From: Paenibacillus phocaeensis
GTDB lineage: Bacteria; Bacillota; Bacilli; Paenibacillales; Paenibacillaceae
DNA length: 64,000 nucleotides
Direction: 5' to 3'
Assembly: GCF_900021165.1 (NCBI RefSeq)
Contig: NZ_FCOQ01000012.1
Coordinates: forward strand, 371,658-435,657
Shown here: in pieces, positions 36,453 to 45,436 of the stretch
Layout: every line of letters begins with the position of its first letter
Numbering within the stretch: the stretch's first letter is position 1
The notes under the pieces: generated by a model
Database searches by the model: none
What the model saw: only the letters and a program-made list of their open reading frames with translations
What the model was told of the DNA's origin: nothing
Position numbers and translations under genes: made by a program

Positions 36453-37610
36453 TTATTGCAAACGAACCCGGTTACCGTCCTGCAAAGGTTCGCTGCTCTC
36501 CAAAATGATTCGCTCTCCTTCATAGAGAAGGTCTGCCGGAATCATCGTTTCTTCTTCATTCGTCCCGATCGTTTCGATCGGCACCTTCCGGGCTACGAAT
36601 ACGTTGCCCAACGCTCCGCGCTGCTCCTCCACCTTGAAAATAAAACGCGTATTGCCGTCGCGGTGAATCGCTTCGTTCGGAACAACCCAGCCCTGCTCGG
36701 AGGATGTCTGCTCCAGCCGGACTGAAACCTGCTCCCCTCCCTTCAGGCCGGGAGCAGCTGCATGGATACGCAGGCGTCTTTGCGGCACCGCCGCCGTTTC
36801 GGCACCGTCTGACGGCGAACCGGCCGGCCGTGGGTCCGCATCGGCGATCTCCTCGATCGTTCCCTCCAGCCGGTGGGCCGGCCGTTCGGCGGTGCCGGCA
36901 ACCTCGACCGCCACCGCTTGGCCGGTTGCGATCCCGAGGCGGTCGATCACCCCGGCATCTCCGGTGATGTCTACACGGTAGCCCGCGCTGCCGCTTGAAA
37001 CCACCACGTCCGGGAGGGAGGCGGAAGCCAATCCTGCCGCCGCGTTCACCTCCGCGACCACTCCATCAAACGGGGCCACAATCTCCCGCTGGCGGCTTAG
37101 CTGCTCCCGCAGCCCCTCGATTTTCCGCTCCTGCACCTGGAGGTCGAGCTTGCGCGTTTCCAGCTCACGCTTAACCTCCCGGAGTCCGGTCTCGTCTCCG
37201 CCGACCGTGGCCTCAATGAACTGATCCTGTATCGTTTCCAGCGCGATTCGTTGTTTCTTGAACTGTGCCAGTTCATCCTCCAATTCTCTCTCGGCGGCGG
37301 CACTATCGTATAACACAAGCTTCTGGCCCTCCTTAACCATGGTGCCCTCCTTTACGAGCACCTTCCGGACCTTCCATCCTGCCGGGTTCGCCAGTTCCGC
37401 CTGCTTCGCTGGCTTCAAAATCCCGCTTCCCGTCAGCCGATAGGTGAGTCCGCCGGCCGACGCCGGGTTCGTTCGGACCTTCGGCAAGGTCATGGATTGC
37501 AGCGTATTGCTGAAAAATGTGAAAAACAGCAAGCCCCCCATCAATGCCGTAAAAGCAGTTAAAATCATTTTTTTGCGTTTGCGATCCGTTTGATCTTTCG
37601 CGAGTTCCAT
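36453..37610 (-). CDS. HlyD/MacA-type membrane-fusion adaptor
   Basis: One N-terminal membrane segment (residues 16-34) is followed by a lipoyl-like half (GWKVRKVLVKEGTMVKEGQK), a coiled-coil hairpin (about 105-170, rich in Glu/Arg/Leu), the second lipoyl half (IVAPFDGVVAEVNAAAGL) and beta-barrel domains. This is the architecture of periplasmic adaptor proteins; in Gram-positives such proteins (YknX-like) assist ABC exporters. Here it lies between a sugar-import permease and its binding protein, 18 bases from the permease gene, which is an unusual place. Confidence 0.83.
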   Translation of the reverse strand: MELAKDQTDRKRKKMILTAFTALMGGLLFFTFFSNTLQSMTLPKVRTNPASAGGLTYRLTGSGILKPAKQAELANPAGWKVRKVLVKEGTMVKEGQKLVLYDSAAAERELEDELAQFKKQRIALETIQDQFIEATVGGDETGLREVKRELETRKLDLQVQERKIEGLREQLSRQREIVAPFDGVVAEVNAAAGLASASLPDVVVSSGSAGYRVDITGDAGVIDRLGIATGQAVAVEVAGTAERPAHRLEGTIEEIADADPRPAGSPSDGAETAAVPQRRLRIHAAAPGLKGGEQVSVRLEQTSSEQGWVVPNEAIHRDGNTRFIFKVEEQRGALGNVFVARKVPIETIGTNEEETMIPADLLYEGERIILESSEPLQDGNRVRLQ

Positions 37611-37628
37611 GACGCGTCTTTCTCCTTC

Positions 37629-38501
37629 CTATCCCTTGATTCCGGACAGCTGCACGCCTTCGATGAAATACGATTCGGCGTGAAGGAACAGCAGCACCAT
37701 CGGCGACATGTACAACATCGAAGCGGCGAAGGCGATCCCCCACTCGCCGCTTAATCTCGATAGGAAGACCGACAACGGCTGCCGAAGCGGGTCCAGAAAA
37801 ATCAGCGGCTGCTCGACCATATTCCAGTAATCAACGAACAGCAGAACCACCAGCGCGGCAATTCCCGGCTTGACCATCGGGAGGATGATCGTCAGGAAGA
37901 TCCGCAGATGACCGGCACCGTCGATATGGGCGGCTTCGATATAGGCGTACGGGATATGCAGCATGAATTGGCGCAGCAGAAAGACCCCGAACGCCGCGAA
38001 GATGCCGGGCAGAATCACCGCCGCCGGGCGGTGGATCAGTCCCAGCCAATCGGCCATCAGATAATTCGGGACCAGCGTCACTTGAAAGGGCATCAGCATC
38101 GAGAGCAAGTAGATCAGGAAAATGGCGTCCCGGCCGCGAAACCGCAGTATCGACAGCGCGTAAGCCGCCAGCGCCGCCACCGCCGTCTGTCCGGCGATGA
38201 TCGGCAAGACCAACCCCACGGAATGCCAGAACATCAGCAAATAATTGGGGGTATACACCAACAGACGGCCGTATTGCGCCAAGGTCGCCTGATCGGGCAC
38301 CCATTTCAGGTTAACGAAGGTATCGGCTCCGGTCGAAGTGGCCGCCGTCAGTTCCCCGATCGGACCGTAATTGATTTCAAGCTCCTGTTCGCTCATCAGC
38401 GAGTTGGTGAATGTAATGACGACGGGGAACAGGAGCAGCACGGCGAATACGCCCAACACCCCTGTCAACAAAGCCTTTTGCATCGTTTTGAACGCATGCA
38501 C
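37629..38501 (-). CDS. ABC sugar permease, MalG type
   Basis: The start is GTG 38501 (VHAFKTMQK), 8 bases behind AGGAGG; an earlier GTG lies inside that ribosome site. About six membrane segments and the ATPase-contacting EAA loop YIEAAHIDGAGHLRIFLTIILP are visible, as is a PNYLMADWLGL motif typical of carbohydrate permease subunit 2. It pairs with the MalF-type permease encoded upstream. Confidence 0.88.
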   Translation of the reverse strand: MHAFKTMQKALLTGVLGVFAVLLLFPVVITFTNSLMSEQELEINYGPIGELTAATSTGADTFVNLKWVPDQATLAQYGRLLVYTPNYLLMFWHSVGLVLPIIAGQTAVAALAAYALSILRFRGRDAIFLIYLLSMLMPFQVTLVPNYLMADWLGLIHRPAAVILPGIFAAFGVFLLRQFMLHIPYAYIEAAHIDGAGHLRIFLTIILPMVKPGIAALVVLLFVDYWNMVEQPLIFLDPLRQPLSVFLSRLSGEWGIAFAASMLYMSPMVLLFLHAESYFIEGVQLSGIKG

Positions 38502-38573
38502 GCCCGACACCTCCTATATACGCGCGTTCCATGTCGGTTCTCAGGACCGAGAAGGTTGGATGAAGCCGACCCT

Positions 38574-39488
38574 CTATTCCATGAAGTGCCGGTATCGGCG
38601 TTCCAGCCCGAACAAGCCCAGGACAATCGCCAGGATGGCGGCGACCATCAGGACGGCGGCAGCCGTCAGTTTCTGGATGTCCATGGATACGAACATGTTG
38701 TTCATGTAATGCTGCAGCATGTAGATGCTATCGTGCGGATAATCGCCCGCCAGCAAATACGTCTCCCGAAATACCTTAAACGAATTGATGATTGACATGA
38801 TCGCCACGAAGAACGTTGTTGTCGTTAAGTAAACGAGCGTAATGCCGAAAAACCGGCGGGCCGCGCCGGCGCCTTCCACCTGCGCAGTCTCGTAGTAATC
38901 CCGGGGAATTTGCTGTAAGCCGGCCAGAAACAAAATGACGTTGTAGCCGAGATTTTTCCACAAATACGCTGCGATGACGACATACCGGGCGGCACTGCTC
39001 TTCATCCAGTCCACGCGCTCGATACCGAAATGACCGAGGAGGTAGTTCAGGACCCCGTTCCAATCAAACACCATCTGCCAGATGAGGATGACCGACGCCA
39101 CCGGAACGACCAGCGGCAGCACGTAAGAGGTGCGCAGCCATTTCCTCAGGTAAATCTGCCGATTCAACAGCAAGGCCAGTCCCAGCGATAATCCCAGCAA
39201 TAACGGAACGCCAAGCGCGCTGAAATACAGCGTGTTGGCCGCCGCCTTCCGGAACGAATCGCTGGCCATCAGTTCGCGGTAATTCGCCAACCCGACGAAG
39301 CTTCCGCCGGCGGCTCCGCTCCGGAAGGAGGTGAAGAGACTCATGCCAAACGGGATCAGATAAAAGACCGCGAACCCGACCGCGCTCGGGGCCAGAAACA
39401 ACCCGGCCGCCGCGGCATCCCTGCGACGCCACCTTGCAAAACCTGAAGCCCGGCTTTTGGGCGCACGACAAAAAACCCACTTTTTCAT
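38574..39488 (-). CDS. ABC sugar permease, MalF type
   Basis: ATG 39488 (MKKWVFCRAP) follows AGGAGGATTGGGAA and is preferred over a longer frame. The 304-aa protein has a short cytoplasmic N-terminus, six predicted membrane segments and the EAA loop YYETAQVEGAGAARRFFGIT. It is the first transport gene behind the histidine kinase, with a 98-base gap that may hold an operator for the response regulator. Confidence 0.87.
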   Translation of the reverse strand: MKKWVFCRAPKSRASGFARWRRRDAAAAGLFLAPSAVGFAVFYLIPFGMSLFTSFRSGAAGGSFVGLANYRELMASDSFRKAAANTLYFSALGVPLLLGLSLGLALLLNRQIYLRKWLRTSYVLPLVVPVASVILIWQMVFDWNGVLNYLLGHFGIERVDWMKSSAARYVVIAAYLWKNLGYNVILFLAGLQQIPRDYYETAQVEGAGAARRFFGITLVYLTTTTFFVAIMSIINSFKVFRETYLLAGDYPHDSIYMLQHYMNNMFVSMDIQKLTAAAVLMVAAILAIVLGLFGLERRYRHFME

Positions 39489-39586
39489 TTCCCAATCCTC
39501 CTGCCGTTCTTCCTCTTCAAGCTTAAGGCGGACTGTTAAAATCAAAAGTGGGGTAAATCTAAAATTTTCCTTAAATTGAGCCGAAT

Positions 39587-40696
39587 TCAACCCTCAAGTT
39601 TCGGCAAACGAACCTCGAACTCCGTACGGATCAGATCGCTTCGCACCGCAATGGCGCCTTCATGCTGCTCCACAATGTTCTTGGCGATGAACAGCCCCAG
39701 CCCGGTGCTGCCTTCCTGGTGCGTGCGCGCCCGATCGCCGGTAAAGAACATATCGAACACGTGCGGCAGCTCATCCGGGGGGATGGAATCCCCGTAGTTG
39801 GTGACGCGCACGACAACCTCTCCCCCGTCCAGACGACCGCGGACGTCGATGTGCTCTCCGTCTTTGCCGTAACGAACGGCATTGGACAGCAGGTTCTCAA
39901 AGACGCGGGCGAGCAAGTCGCCGTCGCCGGAGATCATGAGCTGCGGTTCGGTTTCCAGCCGGGCGGTCAGCTCATTTTTCTCAAATACAGGATACATCTC
40001 TTCGGTTAATTGGATCAGTAGCTCGTTCAAGTCCAGCGGCCGGCGGTGGATATTCAGCTTGCCGTAATTCATTCGCGTAATTTCGAACAGCTCGTCGATC
40101 AGCTTCTCCAGTCGCTCCGACTTGGTGTAGGCAATCGTGGTGTAATGCTTCATTTGCTCGGCGGTTAAATCTTTGCCCTGCAGGATGAAGTCCAGATATC
40201 CGATGACAGAGGTTAACGGGGTTCGCAGATCATGAGCCAAGTTCAGCACCAATTGCTCCTTGCTGTTCTCGGCAAATTCCCCCCATTCCACCGCCTGCTG
40301 CAGCTTCTCGCTGGCCAGATTAATGTCCCGAGCAATCTCTCCGAACTCATCGCCGGAAGGAACATGAACCCGATTCGTGAAGTCTCCCCCCGCCAACTGG
40401 TTGATCCCCCGGGAAATTTCCCGAAAATACGCGACGTAACGCCGGGTAAGCAGATAGAAGTATAAGAACGACAGCGGGATAAAAATAATCAAAAATACAT
40501 TAACGTCGCCGATCTCACGTATGATCCGACGGACATCATACAGCGGGTCCTCGCGGAGCAGCGTGTGGTAATACTCCCGCAACGCCAGGTAAATCAGAAA
40601 GGTCGTCCCGGCGGACAGCAGCATGCTGAGTCCGAACAACCGGATCATTTGAAAGCGAAAGCTGCGAAATTTCGGTTTGTCCGCGTAATTATCCAT
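39587..40696 (-). CDS. Sensor histidine kinase
   Basis: The 369-aa membrane kinase has two membrane segments (about 20-42 and 65-85) with a very short extracytoplasmic loop, a HAMP segment (GINQLAGGDFTNRVHVPSGD), the phosphoacceptor motif LVLNLAHDLRTPLTSVIGYL, N-box FENLLSNAVRYGKDG, and G boxes VTNYGDSIPPDEL and GSTGLGLFIAKNI. The small sensor loop is like those of envelope-stress or VanS-type kinases. Its start overlaps the response regulator's end by 8 bases. Confidence 0.92.
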   Translation of the reverse strand: MDNYADKPKFRSFRFQMIRLFGLSMLLSAGTTFLIYLALREYYHTLLREDPLYDVRRIIREIGDVNVFLIIFIPLSFLYFYLLTRRYVAYFREISRGINQLAGGDFTNRVHVPSGDEFGEIARDINLASEKLQQAVEWGEFAENSKEQLVLNLAHDLRTPLTSVIGYLDFILQGKDLTAEQMKHYTTIAYTKSERLEKLIDELFEITRMNYGKLNIHRRPLDLNELLIQLTEEMYPVFEKNELTARLETEPQLMISGDGDLLARVFENLLSNAVRYGKDGEHIDVRGRLDGGEVVVRVTNYGDSIPPDELPHVFDMFFTGDRARTHQEGSTGLGLFIAKNIVEQHEGAIAVRSDLIRTEFEVRLPKLEG

Positions 40697-41390
40697 TGAA
40701 CGAATACCCTACTCCCCAGACGGTTCTGATCAGCTTGGTCTTGTGCTGATCTTCCCCCAGCTTCTTGCGCAGGGTCCGAATATGCACCATGACCGTATTC
40801 CCGCCCTCATAATACGCTTCGCCCCAGACTTTCTCGAAAATATGCTCCGAGCTGAACACTTTCTTCGGATGGCTGGCGAGCAGCACCAAAATGTCGAACT
40901 CCTTAGGCGTAAGTTCCACCGGTTCGCCGTACAGGAACACCGTCCGCTGCTCGGGATGGATCACGAGCCCTCCGGCCTCCAGCACCGGCTCGTCCGCCGG
41001 GGCGGCGACCGACGGATTCAGCTGGATGAAACGCCGCAGTTGGGCGTTCGCCCGCGCCACCAGTTCCATCGGGTTAAACGGCTTGGTCATATAATCGTCG
41101 GCTCCGCGTACCAGACCGGTGATTTTATCGAGATCGGTTGCTTTGGCGCTTAGAAAAATAATCGGCAAATGATGCTGCTCGCGGATTTGCCGGGTTACCT
41201 CATACCCGTCGATCTTCGGCATCATAATGTCCAAGATGGCCAAATCCACCGACTGCGTCCGGATGATATCCAGCGCCTCTTGCCCGTCGGATGCTTTGAT
41301 GCAGCGGTACCCTTCCCGGGCCAGATGCAGCTCGATCAAATCGGCAATTTCCGCCTCGTCATCCGCAATCAATACCGTGATGGGTTTCAT
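40689..41390 (-). CDS. OmpR/PhoB-family response regulator
   Basis: ATG 41390 (MKPITVLIADDEAE) follows GGAGCGAGGGATCG; longer starts lack a site. The receiver domain carries the acidic pocket DDEAE, phosphoacceptor Asp in DLAILDIMMPKIDGYE, Thr/Ser-Ala in FLSAKA and Lys in MTKPFNPMEL; the C-terminus is a winged helix (VELTPKEFDILVLLASHP to GVGYSF). It forms a two-component system with the overlapping kinase gene and probably controls the ABC operon that follows. The HxlR gene ends 43 bases upstream and may be co-transcribed. Confidence 0.92.
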   Translation of the reverse strand: MKPITVLIADDEAEIADLIELHLAREGYRCIKASDGQEALDIIRTQSVDLAILDIMMPKIDGYEVTRQIREQHHLPIIFLSAKATDLDKITGLVRGADDYMTKPFNPMELVARANAQLRRFIQLNPSVAAPADEPVLEAGGLVIHPEQRTVFLYGEPVELTPKEFDILVLLASHPKKVFSSEHIFEKVWGEAYYEGGNTVMVHIRTLRKKLGEDQHKTKLIRTVWGVGYSFNG

Positions 41391-41433
41391 CGATCCCTCG
41401 CTCCTTTTCATGGACAGCATAACCAATGACGCT

Positions 41434-41805
41434 TCAAGATTTCAAATGTTCGTTTAACACGTTCTCGTCCAGAACATCATAGCTGCCGTAAACCTTGCGG
41501 ATATGCTGCTCCCCCCAAGCGCACAGCGCATCCAATATCCCGCTTAAACTCTCCCCGTAATCGCTTAGCTCATATTCCACCCGAGGCGGAACCTCCTGGT
41601 AGACGATCCGGCGAATCACCCCGTCAGCCTCCAACTCGCGCAGCTGCTGGGTCAACATTTTCTGGGTGATGTCGGGCATTAAACGTTTTAATTCACTGGT
41701 CCGCTTCCGGCCGTGCGTCAGGTGGCACAGGATCACGCATTTCCACTTCCCGCCGATCACCTCCAGCGTGGCTTCCACGGATATATTGTATTTCTTCGCT
41801 TTCAT
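41434..41805 (-). CDS. HxlR-family transcriptional regulator
   Basis: The 123-aa protein starts at ATG 41805 behind AAAGGAG. The HxlR signature VIGGKWKCVILCHLTHG, FTELKRLMPDITQKMLTQQL-like helix and VPPRVEYELSDYGESL is complete. It has Cys residues near the recognition region (KWKCVILC, ALCAWGEQH), as in thiol-sensing YodB/HypR-type members. Divergent from an MFS transporter gene, which it probably represses. Confidence 0.9.
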   Translation of the reverse strand: MKAKKYNISVEATLEVIGGKWKCVILCHLTHGRKRTSELKRLMPDITQKMLTQQLRELEADGVIRRIVYQEVPPRVEYELSDYGESLSGILDALCAWGEQHIRKVYGSYDVLDENVLNEHLKS

Positions 41806-41822
41806 CGCGATGGCTCCTTTTC

Positions 41823-41884
41823 ATAGGCACAAAAATGTACCTATCCTACTTTCTAGTGCCTATATTACTTCAAAGTACGTACTT
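41823..41884. promoter_or_regulatory. Operator region between hxlR-type and MFS genes
   Basis: ATAGGCAC (41823-41830) faces GTGCCTAT (41856-41863), and AAGTACGTACTT (41873-41884) is a perfect 12-base palindrome. Both lie between the divergent genes; HxlR proteins bind such dyads. Confidence 0.55.
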
Positions 41885-42001
41885 CTCAAAATCGACCCTA
41901 TCTCCCATAATAGCATTTGTCGCTCGCTTCTGCATAAGTCCCTTGCCGAACGACGATATCCTAATATCCACATCATGACAGGGAGGTTCAAAGAAAGGGT
42001 T

Positions 42002-43207
42002 ATGGATAAACAACGAAGTATCCTGGCGCTGCTCGCCTTGGCCATCAGCGCCTTTGCTATTGGGACAACCGAGTTTATCAGCGTGGGGCTGCTCCCCTTG
42101 ATCGCGGAAGATCTGCATATCTCCACAACCACAGCGGGGCTGACCGTTTCCTTATATGCGTTAGGCGTGACCTTCGGGGCGCCGGTTCTCACCTCGTTCA
42201 CGGCGCGAATGTCACGCAAGACACTGCTGCTCTGGATCATGATCGTGTTCATGATCGGCAATGCCTTGGCTGCGGCGGCGACCGGCATCGGCATGCTGCT
42301 CGCAGCCCGGGTGGTCTCCGCCTTCTCGCACGGCGTGTTCATGTCGATCGGATCAACGATCGCCGCCGATCTGGTACCGGAACACCGCCGGGCCAGCGCC
42401 ATCTCGATCATGTTCACCGGCCTGACCGTTGCGACCGTTACCGGAGTGCCGCTCGGTACCTTTATCGGTCAGCAGCTCGGCTGGCGCGCCGCATTTATCC
42501 TGATCGTCGCCGTGGGGCTGCTGGGCTTAATCTCCAACAGCCTGCTGATTCCATCCGGCTTGCGAAAAGGGACGCGAACCGCGTTCCGCGACCAGGTACA
42601 GCTGGTCCGGAACGGACGGCTGCTGTTGTCGTTCTTGATCACTGCCTTGGGTTACGGCGGCACCTTTGTCGTCTACACCTATCTGTCGCCAATCTTGCTG
42701 GAGATTACCGGATTTAAGGAAAACGCCGTCGCGGTGATCTTGCTCGTCTACGGCGTCGCCATCGCCATCGGCAACATGATCGGCGGCAAGCTGTCCAATC
42801 GGCAGCCGGTTCGAGCCTTATTCTATATGTTTATCGCTCAGGCCCTCATCCTGCTGGCCTTGCTGTTTACGGCACCATTTAAGGTTGCCGGCTTGGCGAC
42901 TATTTTCCTCATGGGGCTGTTGGCCTTCATGAATGTGCCGGGGCTGCAGGTGTACGTCGTCATGCTGGCGGAGCGTTTCGTCCCGTCTGCGGTTGACGTC
43001 GCCTCTGCAATCAATATCGCGGCCTTTAACGCCGGAATTGCGCTAGGATCTTATCTGGGCGGGGTTATCGCTGATTCAATCGGCCTCATCCATACCTCAT
43101 GGATCGGCGCACTGATGGTCGCTGCCGCCGTGCTGCTCACCGGTTGGAGCCGCGTCCTGGAGAGGAAAGACCAACCGGAAATGCTCTATTCAACACCACA
43201 TTCTTAA
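42002..43207 (+). CDS. MFS drug/metabolite efflux transporter
   Basis: ATG 42002 (MDKQRSILALLA) with AAAGGG upstream gives 401 residues and 12 membrane segments. AIGTTEFISVGLLPLIAEDL at the N-terminus and RMSRKTLLL in the loop between segments 2 and 3 are typical of the AraJ/YdhP/PbuE drug:H+ antiporter group. Divergent from an HxlR regulator, and followed after 15 bases by an aldo/keto reductase gene, a common electrophile-response trio. Confidence 0.87.
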   Translation: MDKQRSILALLALAISAFAIGTTEFISVGLLPLIAEDLHISTTTAGLTVSLYALGVTFGAPVLTSFTARMSRKTLLLWIMIVFMIGNALAAAATGIGMLLAARVVSAFSHGVFMSIGSTIAADLVPEHRRASAISIMFTGLTVATVTGVPLGTFIGQQLGWRAAFILIVAVGLLGLISNSLLIPSGLRKGTRTAFRDQVQLVRNGRLLLSFLITALGYGGTFVVYTYLSPILLEITGFKENAVAVILLVYGVAIAIGNMIGGKLSNRQPVRALFYMFIAQALILLALLFTAPFKVAGLATIFLMGLLAFMNVPGLQVYVVMLAERFVPSAVDVASAINIAAFNAGIALGSYLGGVIADSIGLIHTSWIGALMVAAAVLLTGWSRVLERKDQPEMLYSTPHS

Positions 43208-43222
43208 GGAGGTTCATTTATT

Positions 43223-44065
43223 ATGATCACCCATTTGCACGATACCACTACACTGCATAACGGAGTGAAGATGCCTTGGCTGGGCCTCGGCGTCTTCCAG
43301 GTTGAGGAAGGCCCCGAACTCGTGGATGCGGTCAAATCCGCGATGGCCCACGGCTATCGAAGCATCGATACCGCCGCCATCTACGGGAATGAATCGGGCG
43401 TCGGACAAGGCATCCGCGAAGGCCTGCAGCAAGCCGGCATTCCGCGTGACGCGCTGTTCGTCACCTCCAAGGTATGGAATGCCGACCTCGGATACGAAGA
43501 GACGCTGGCCGCTTATGAAACGAGCCTGCGCAAGCTTGGATTGGACTATCTCGACCTCTACTTGATCCACTGGCCTGTGGCAGGCAAATACAAAGACGCC
43601 TGGCGAGCGCTGGAGACGCTCTACAAGGCTGGAAAAGTCAAAGCGATCGGCGTCAGCAACTTCCAGGTCCATCATCTGGAAGACTTAATGGCGGACGCGG
43701 AGATCGTGCCGATGGTCAACCAGGTCGAATACCACCCTCGTTTGACCCAGCAGGAAGTACAAGCTTTCTGCCGCCAGCACGGCATTCAGATGGAAGCCTG
43801 GTCCCCGCTGATGCAAGGGCAATTGCTGGATCATCCTTTCCTGCAAGAGCTTGCTCGCCACTACGGCAAATCGGTCGCGCAAATCATCCTTCGCTGGGAT
43901 TTGCAGAACGGCGTGGTTACGATACCGAAGTCGACCCGGCCGCATCGGATTGTCGAGAACGCAAACGTATTCGATTTCGCATTAACGACGGAGGATATGG
44001 CGCGGATCAGCGCGTTGGACGCCAACCTGCGAATCGGACCGGATCCTGACAACTTCGATTTCTAA
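43223..44065 (+). CDS. Aldo/keto reductase
   Basis: The 280-aa NADPH-dependent reductase starts at ATG 43223 behind AAGGAGG. Catalytic tetrad positions are visible: Asp and Tyr in GYRSIDTAAIYGNE, Lys in VTSKVWN, His in LIHWPV. The cofactor motifs IPKSTRPHRIVENANVFDF and KAIGVSNF are present. Closest in style to YvgN/YtbE, which reduce methylglyoxal and other aldehydes, consistent with control by an HxlR regulator. Confidence 0.92.
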   Translation: MITHLHDTTTLHNGVKMPWLGLGVFQVEEGPELVDAVKSAMAHGYRSIDTAAIYGNESGVGQGIREGLQQAGIPRDALFVTSKVWNADLGYEETLAAYETSLRKLGLDYLDLYLIHWPVAGKYKDAWRALETLYKAGKVKAIGVSNFQVHHLEDLMADAEIVPMVNQVEYHPRLTQQEVQAFCRQHGIQMEAWSPLMQGQLLDHPFLQELARHYGKSVAQIILRWDLQNGVVTIPKSTRPHRIVENANVFDFALTTEDMARISALDANLRIGPDPDNFDF

Positions 44066-44072
44066 ACCAATC

Positions 44073-44123
44073 AAGAAGAGCAGATCCCGCGGATCCCTTG
44101 GATCCTCCGGGTCTGCTCTTCTT
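44073..44123. terminator. Bidirectional terminator between convergent genes
   Basis: AAGAAGAGCAGA (44073-44084) pairs with TCTGCTCTTCTT (44112-44123); the loop contains a smaller GGATCC-type stem. It separates the aldo/keto reductase from the minus-strand lipoprotein. Confidence 0.75.
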
Positions 44124-44629
44124 CAGCTGTAAGGTCCGATTTCGATACGATGATGCTCCGTCTCGTACGAAAGGTCCTTGTATACGCCGTCTTCCTTGAC
44201 CGAAAATTCGGCAACTGCATAAATTTCATACGTGCCTATGCGGTCGATACGGGTTTCGAAAAACTCGTTGATATCCGTTTCTCCCCCCATGCTGCGAACC
44301 ACCGCATGGTCCGCCTCAGTGCTCGTGCTCACCCGGTTTCCCGCGCTATCCACGATCAGATAGTGGAACACTCGCGGCCGGCTCTGCAGTTCAAAGCGGG
44401 TTTTGGACAGATTGTGCAGGCTGGCAATCAGCGTGAACGTCTCGTCCAATCCGGCGTGCTTCGGAACCGAGAGCTCTGCAGTGAAGGAACCTTCCGTATT
44501 GCGTGAAGCCTCCGGGGGTTCGGCCGGTCTCAGTTGGGTGATCGCCTTGTTGACCGGGTCCAAGCTGCAGCCGGCAAGAAGGAGCATGACGAGCGCAACC
44601 GCCACCCCTAACCTATATCTCTTCAACAC
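44123..44629 (-). CDS. Putative lipoprotein
   Basis: The 168-aa protein has a lipoprotein signal with lipobox LAGC (about residue 21). The mature part is beta-rich: GSFTAELSVPKHAGLDETFTLIASLHNLS resembles an immunoglobulin-like or BsuPI-type fold, and YEIYAVAEFSVKEDG forms a second strand pair. Single-gene transcription unit. Function unknown. Confidence 0.72.
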   Translation of the reverse strand: MLKRYRLGVAVALVMLLLAGCSLDPVNKAITQLRPAEPPEASRNTEGSFTAELSVPKHAGLDETFTLIASLHNLSKTRFELQSRPRVFHYLIVDSAGNRVSTSTEADHAVVRSMGGETDINEFFETRIDRIGTYEIYAVAEFSVKEDGVYKDLSYETEHHRIEIGPYS

Positions 44630-44820
44630 TTCTCACCTCGAAATTCATAACGTGATCCGCCTGTTCTGTTGCAGATGCGTAAAGAAAGGGTACCCCAAAG
44701 GTACTTTCGAAATCAAGGGCCGTGAATTTTGAGCGATTGTTGAACGAAGCATAGTCCTCCTTCCAAAAACCATACTAATGTCAGATTCATCCAAATTACG
44801 AATAATGGAGGCGGGCCGCA

Positions 44821-45300
44821 TTGGCGCAAAAAAGAATGAATTTGCTGATGTTCAGCGGGGATTACGATAAGGCAATGGCCGGGCTGATTCTGGCGAACAG
44901 CGCGCGGGATATCGACGTGGAGGTGACGATGTTTTTTGCCTTCTGGGGGCTGTTTCTGGTACGTGATCCGGAGAAAATGACGCTGGAAGACAAGACGTTG
45001 TACGAAAAGCTGATGACCTGGATGACCCCCAAAGGGCCGGACGAGCTGCCGCTCTCGAAAATGAATTACAGCGGGCTGGGCAAATGGATGCTGAATGAAA
45101 TGATCGAGGATCAGGAAGCTCCGCGGCTCATCCATTTCCTGAAGGGGGCCCGGAAGAAAAACATCAAATTCTACGGCTGCAAGCTCTCGGTTGACATCAT
45201 GGGTTTCAAGCCGGAGGAGTTCCTCCCCGAGCTGGAGATCATCGATGCTCAAACCTACCTGCGGGATGCGCTGGAATCGGACATTCAGCTGTTTATTTGA
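44821..45300 (+). CDS. DsrE/DsrF/DrsH-like family protein
   Basis: TTG 44821 with GGAGG upstream. The 159-aa protein matches the DsrE-like family found near sulfurtransferases and persulfide genes: LLMFSGDYDKAMAGLILANSA, VTMFFAFWGLFLVRDPEK, KKNIKFYGCKLSVDIMGF. The conserved Cys in YGCKLS is the likely persulfide carrier; MFFAFWG replaces the usual C-containing loop. It lies 136 bases ahead of a cysteine-desulfurase-like gene, supporting a sulfur-transfer role. Confidence 0.85.
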   Translation: MAQKRMNLLMFSGDYDKAMAGLILANSARDIDVEVTMFFAFWGLFLVRDPEKMTLEDKTLYEKLMTWMTPKGPDELPLSKMNYSGLGKWMLNEMIEDQEAPRLIHFLKGARKKNIKFYGCKLSVDIMGFKPEEFLPELEIIDAQTYLRDALESDIQLFI

Positions 45301-45436
45301 AGTTGAAGTTGCTTGCAGCAATCGCCTCGTCCTCATTGTGGACGTTTTTCGAACTCTCTCATTAACCCTAACCCCCCTGGGCGAATACACATAACCTAAA
45401 GCGAGATTACAGTTGCCTAACAGGGGGAGAATCGGT

